Source: Parvularculaceae bacterium UBA4496 (GTDB taxonomy: Bacteria > Pseudomonadota > Alphaproteobacteria > Caulobacterales > Parvularculaceae). From it: DNA of 10,104 nt. The notes under the pieces are model-generated. The model searched no databases. It saw nothing but the letters and a program-made list of their open reading frames with translations, and was not told where the DNA came from. The stretch covers positions 9,003-19,106 of the forward strand of contig DGNI01000141.1 of the NCBI GenBank assembly GCA_002388885.1. The letters are read 5' to 3'. The position numbers and the translations under genes are program-made. Below, piece by piece: positions 7,401 to 10,104 of this stretch (positions within the stretch are counted from its first letter, which is position 1; each line of letters begins with the position of its first letter).

Positions 7401-7403
7401 ATG
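7367..7403 (+). repeat. 10-bp inverted repeat enclosing the VOC ribosome binding site and start codon
   Basis: Perfect arms CATGATGCAG (7367-7376) and CTGCATCATG (7394-7403) are 17 bases apart. As RNA, the right arm contains the gene's ATG (7401-7403), while GGAGGAG (7387-7393) lies in the loop, which also carries the palindrome TTCCGGAA (7377-7384). It could regulate translation or be a DNA operator. Confidence 0.6.
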
Positions 7404-7778
7404 GAAAAAGTTGACGGGATCGGCGGATTTTTCTTCAGATCGAAAAATCCGGACAAATTGGCGAAATGGTACGAAGACAATTTCGGCATCAATGTCGTTC
7501 CCAGTGATTACGATATGCCGGGCTGGCGCTCGGAAGCGGGAACGACCGTGTTCGCGCCGTTCAAGGAAGACACCACCTATTTCGGCGACATGAAGAACCA
7601 GTGGATGATCAATTTCCGGGTCAAGAATCTCGACGCCATGGCCGCGCAGCTCGAAAAGGCGGGCGCCAAAGTCGAAGTCGACCCTGAGGAATATCCAAAT
7701 GGCCGGTTTGCTCAGCTTTTCGATCCCGAAGGCAATCCGATCCAGCTTTGGCAGCCGGGCGGAAAAGATCCGGGTTAA
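7401..7778 (+). CDS. Small VOC (glyoxalase/bleomycin-resistance fold) protein
   Basis: This 125-residue cytoplasmic protein has the paired beta-alpha-beta-beta-beta layout of the vicinal oxygen chelate superfamily. One half starts at [23 protein letters not shown] (8-30) and the other at [20 protein letters not shown] (69-88), ending in the typical [13 protein letters not shown] (107-119). The usual metal-binding His/Glu positions at the start of the strands look replaced (Gly8/Gly9, Asn71, Gln115), so a metal-dependent glyoxalase reaction is doubtful. It may be a binding protein or use another chemistry. GGAGGAG stands seven bases before ATG7401. An earlier in-frame ATG at 7368 would add 11 residues but has no ribosome binding site. 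The start lies in an inverted repeat. Its stop TAA shares bases with the convergent prs stop. The substrate is unknown. Confidence 0.85.
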   Translation: MEKVDGIGGFFFRSKNPDKLAKWYEDNFGINVVPSDYDMPGWRSEAGTTVFAPFKEDTTYFGDMKNQWMINFRVKNLDAMAAQLEKAGAKVEVDPEEYPNGRFAQLFDPEGNPIQLWQPGGKDPG

Positions 7779-8719
7779 TCGAAAAGGCTGGAAACGGATT
7801 CTTCGTTGGCGATGCGGCGGATCGCTTCGGCGAGCAGCGTTGCAATCGACACTTCCTCGATTTTCGGACACTCGGCGACTTCCGGCCGCGCCTCTATGGA
7901 GTCGGTAACGATCAATCGCGTCATCGCATCGGAATTCATAACACGGCGTTCGGCATGATCGGACAAAACGCCATGGGTGACGCAGGCGGCGACGCTCTTT
8001 GCGCCTTTGTCCATCAACGCCTCAGCGGCGTTGCACAGCGTGCCGCCGGAATCGACAATGTCGTCGAATATAACGCACCGGCGATCCTTGACGTCGCCGA
8101 TGATGTTCATGACTTCGGACTGGCCCGGTCCTTCGCGGCGTTTGTCGACGATGGCGAGCGGTCGGTCCTTTAGGCGTTTGGCGAGCGCGCGCGCCCTGAC
8201 CACGCCGCCGACATCGGGGGAGACGACAGTCACCTGTTCGATATCGCCGTTATAGATTTCGCGAATACGCCGATCGAACTCTTTCACTGCATAAAGATTG
8301 TCGGTCGGGATATCGAAAAAGCCCTGAATTTGCCCGGCGTGAAGATCGACGGTGAGGACGCGATCCGCGCCGGCGCTGGTGATGAGATTGGCGACCAGCT
8401 TTGCCGATATGGGCGTCCGCGGCCCGGCTTTTCGGTCCTGACGCGCATAGCCGAAATAGGGGATCACCGCCGTGATGCGGCTGGCGGATGCGCGGCTCAG
8501 CGCATCCATGGTGATCAGCAATTCCATCAGATTGTCGTTCGCCGGGTAGGAGGTCGACTGAATGACGAAAACGTCCTCGCCACGGACGTTTTCCTGAATT
8601 TCCACAAAAACTTCGCCGTCTTTAAAGGTCTTGATGTCCGCCTTGGCGAGCGAAGTGCCGAGCTTGCGGCAAATGGCGTCGCTTAACCGGCGGTTCGAGT
8701 TTCCGGCGATCAGTTTCAT
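7775..8719 (-). CDS. prs: Ribose-phosphate pyrophosphokinase (PRPP synthetase)
   Basis: Prs makes 5-phosphoribosyl 1-diphosphate from ribose 5-phosphate and ATP, feeding purine, pyrimidine, NAD, histidine and tryptophan synthesis. The 314-residue form has the usual class I length. Visible motifs are the IAGNSN start, [23 protein letters not shown] (88-110) for [16 protein letters not shown] (123-135, catalytic His127), VSPDVGG (166-172), [18 protein letters not shown] (193-210, the flexible catalytic loop) and the PRPP-binding [11 protein letters not shown] (218-228). The frame is open for 23 more codons, but MKLIAGNSN is the conserved start and a GGGGA-type ribosome binding site lies about nine bases upstream. 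It is the last of three minus-strand genes, 92 bases after pgeF, and meets the VOC gene tail to tail with overlapping stop codons. Confidence 0.96.
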   Translation of the reverse strand: MKLIAGNSNRRLSDAICRKLGTSLAKADIKTFKDGEVFVEIQENVRGEDVFVIQSTSYPANDNLMELLITMDALSRASASRITAVIPYFGYARQDRKAGPRTPISAKLVANLITSAGADRVLTVDLHAGQIQGFFDIPTDNLYAVKEFDRRIREIYNGDIEQVTVVSPDVGGVVRARALAKRLKDRPLAIVDKRREGPGQSEVMNIIGDVKDRRCVIFDDIVDSGGTLCNAAEALMDKGAKSVAACVTHGVLSDHAERRVMNSDAMTRLIVTDSIEARPEVAECPKIEEVSIATLLAEAIRRIANEESVSSLFD

Positions 8720-8786
8720 GATATCCGTCCCCTGCAAATCCCCCGCGGCAGTTGGGCGTTTCATGACGGTTTCTTGACGATTGCGC

Positions 8787-8808
8787 AACCGCTAATTGGC
8801 GGTTTTTT
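8787..8808 (+). terminator. Terminator-like hairpin pointing against the prs operon
   Basis: AACCGC (8787-8792) pairs with GCGGTT (8799-8804) around TAATTG, and TTTTTT (8803-8808) follows on the plus strand. All neighbouring genes are on the minus strand, where the hairpin is preceded by A residues and followed by GCGCAATC, so it would not stop prs transcription. It may end antisense transcripts or serve as a processing hairpin in the pgeF-prs mRNA. The six-pair stem is modest. Confidence 0.4.
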
Positions 8809-8811
8809 ATT

Positions 8812-9588
8812 TCACGCACTTTTCAGGACGATAGCCGACAGGTTGCGCCCATAGTCTGAGAGATTCCGGCGGCGCGAGGCGCGGTAGCTGAAGAAGCGAT
8901 TCGGCGCCTCGAGCGTGCAAAGCCCGATATCATCCACCTTCGTAACGCCACACTTCGTTAGGCGCCAGAGGCCGAAGGCGACAAGATCGAACTGGCGTTT
9001 TTCCCCATTTACGCCGGGTGCGAAAAACCGAGCAGCGCCTTTATGGACGCTCAGGAACTGATCGACGAGATCCATTCCCACCTCGAAATTTGGCTGGCGC
9101 AGACAGGGGCCGACGGCGGCGCAAATATTTTCGGAACGGGCTCCAAGTTCCGTCATCTTTGCGACCGTGTTTTCAAGAACACCCGCCAGGGCGCCGCGCC
9201 ATCCCGCATGGGCGGCGCCGATGACCCCCGCTGTCTCGTCGGCGAAAAGGAACGGCATGCAGTCCGCCGCCAGAACACCGATAGCGAGACCCGGCGTCTT
9301 CGTGACGAGTCCGTCGACCTGCGCCGCGCCATCTTTCCATGGACCGTCAACGACCATCACATCGGGCGAATGGGTCTGATATCCCGTAAGCAGATAATCC
9401 GCACTAAGTGCGTCCATGCAACGGGACCTGTTCTCGGCGACGGCAGTCTGATTGTCGCCGGAACCGGGGCCGGTGTTCAGCGTGTGATAGGGCGCCTCGG
9501 ATACGCCGCCTTCGCGGGTGAAAAACCCGTGTGAAACCCCCGGGAGGTCGAGCATCGGCGAAACCAGAAAGGGCGGCGTATTGGTCAC
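8812..9588 (-). CDS. pgeF: Peptidoglycan editing factor PgeF (YfiH/laccase-like domain)
   Basis: PgeF is a purine-nucleoside/amidase-like fold protein that keeps wrongly built peptidoglycan precursors (L-Ser in place of L-Ala) out of the cell wall. Relatives also act on adenosine and inosine. The 258 residues show the full set of family motifs: GFFTREGGVSEAPYHTLNTG (21-40), TGYQTHS (68-74, His73), GLAIGVLAADCMPFLF (100-115, Cys110), GAAHAGWRGALAG (124-136, His127), VGPCLRQPNFEV (159-170) and the YRASRRRNLSDYGRNLSAI end. His73, Cys110 and His127 form the expected zinc site. The start is GTG, overlapping the stop of the preceding methyltransferase gene as GTGA. No clear ribosome binding site is present, consistent with translational coupling. 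An ATG 11 codons further in is the only close alternative and also lacks one. Confidence 0.94.
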   Translation of the reverse strand: MTNTPPFLVSPMLDLPGVSHGFFTREGGVSEAPYHTLNTGPGSGDNQTAVAENRSRCMDALSADYLLTGYQTHSPDVMVVDGPWKDGAAQVDGLVTKTPGLAIGVLAADCMPFLFADETAGVIGAAHAGWRGALAGVLENTVAKMTELGARSENICAAVGPCLRQPNFEVGMDLVDQFLSVHKGAARFFAPGVNGEKRQFDLVAFGLWRLTKCGVTKVDDIGLCTLEAPNRFFSYRASRRRNLSDYGRNLSAIVLKSA

Positions 9589-10104
9589 GATTCAAATCCG
9601 GCGGGTGTCGGCAGGCTCGGCGATGAAATGCACATTACCTTGAAGATCTCACCCATGGCGTTGGGCGCTGCGATGCGTGCGGCGCCAGTGCGGATATCCT
9701 TCGCGGTTTTTTCATCCTGTCCCTTGCACAGCGCTTCTACGCGGAGCGTCAGCCCAAGCCGGTCAAGGAACCGGCCTTGTGTGACAGGGCCATGCGCATT
9801 GGCGCCGGCATCGAGCGCAATTCTCGCCAAAGCTTCAAAGTCCACATGCGCGGTCAGATCCGCATAACCGGGAGAGGCGAGCGGTGGCCAGTATGCATGA
9901 TCCTTGACGGCCTGCAGGGTGTCGCCGAAGCCGCGCTCCATATGGCCGTAGTCGATGATCAGTGCATGACCGCCATGCTGATTGAGCGTTTCGCAAATGT
10001 CTGCGGCGAACTGGTGCGCCACGAACGAAGCTTCGAAAATGTCACCCTCATCGGACTCCGAGATATCCGGCAGATTAAATTCCGGCGGCGGGGGCGTGGC
10101 GCCG
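9585..10104 (-). CDS. MidA/NDUFAF7-like class I SAM-dependent methyltransferase, C-terminal part
   Basis: Members of this family (PF02636) methylate an arginine of a complex I subunit in mitochondria, and bacterial relatives probably serve the same respiratory complex. The last 172 residues are in the window. The gene enters from the right edge, so its start and SAM-binding glycine motif lie outside. The visible part reads GDIFEASFVA, then the LIIDYGHMERGFGDTLQAVKDHAY block with the acidic residue after the strand, the diagnostic GYADLTAHVDFEAL segment, TQGRFLDRLGL, and the closing MGEIFKVMCISSP. All fit the C-terminal half of the family. It ends in TGA overlapping the pgeF GTG. In many alphaproteobacteria lgt lies just upstream of this gene, so lgt is predicted beyond the edge. 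That cannot be seen here. Confidence 0.92.
   Translation of the reverse strand, partial: GATPPPPEFNLPDISESDEGDIFEASFVAHQFAADICETLNQHGGHALIIDYGHMERGFGDTLQAVKDHAYWPPLASPGYADLTAHVDFEALARIALDAGANAHGPVTQGRFLDRLGLTLRVEALCKGQDEKTAKDIRTGAARIAAPNAMGEIFKVMCISSPSLPTPAGFES

Noticed and set aside
9043..9534. 163-codon plus-strand frame over pgeF
   Set aside because: It is antisense to a complete PgeF and has no domain signature of its own.

Overview
The window looks like a chromosomal segment of an alphaproteobacterium. The evidence is the order MidA-type methyltransferase, pgeF, prs; a class I aspartate aminotransferase of the rhizobial type; moderate to high GC coding DNA; many ATGA or GTGA gene junctions; and an arsR-type gene that may be leaderless. 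I cannot name the genus. No integrase, transposase, CRISPR array or rRNA is visible.

Left part (1-2535). The C-terminal third of a BCCT-family osmolyte/choline transporter runs off the left edge. A tRNA-Thr(UGU) follows with its own promoter and an apparently bidirectional terminator. Then come two minus-strand genes, a Dps ferritin-like protein and a PLP-dependent aspartate aminotransferase. A 40-bp AT-rich dyad lies between those two.

Centre (2536-5399). A 292-base divergent intergenic region leads to a six-helix membrane protein with a PAS domain and no output domain. Then comes a tight rimB-rimK pair: a retropepsin-like RimB protein that probably starts at TTG, and the RimK ATP-grasp glutamate ligase of ribosomal protein S6.

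Right centre (5400-7400). This is the most unusual part. An SdpR-like ArsR repressor overlaps an SdpI-family membrane protein by 4 bp. Its start lies against two copies of a 10-bp palindrome that overlap the promoter. After a structured gap with a possible 20-codon ORF comes an unrecognised four-helix membrane protein, then a 45-residue one-helix peptide with a very good ribosome binding site. The layout resembles the Bacillus sdpRI repressor/immunity operon, but without SdpC and with extra membrane genes.

Right end (7401-10104). A small VOC-fold protein has its start codon inside a 10-bp inverted repeat. It converges on prs, and the two stop codons share one TTAA. On the minus strand the order is MidA/NDUFAF7-like methyltransferase (cut by the right edge), pgeF (GTG start overlapping the previous stop) and prs: housekeeping genes for respiratory assembly, cell-wall quality control and PRPP synthesis.
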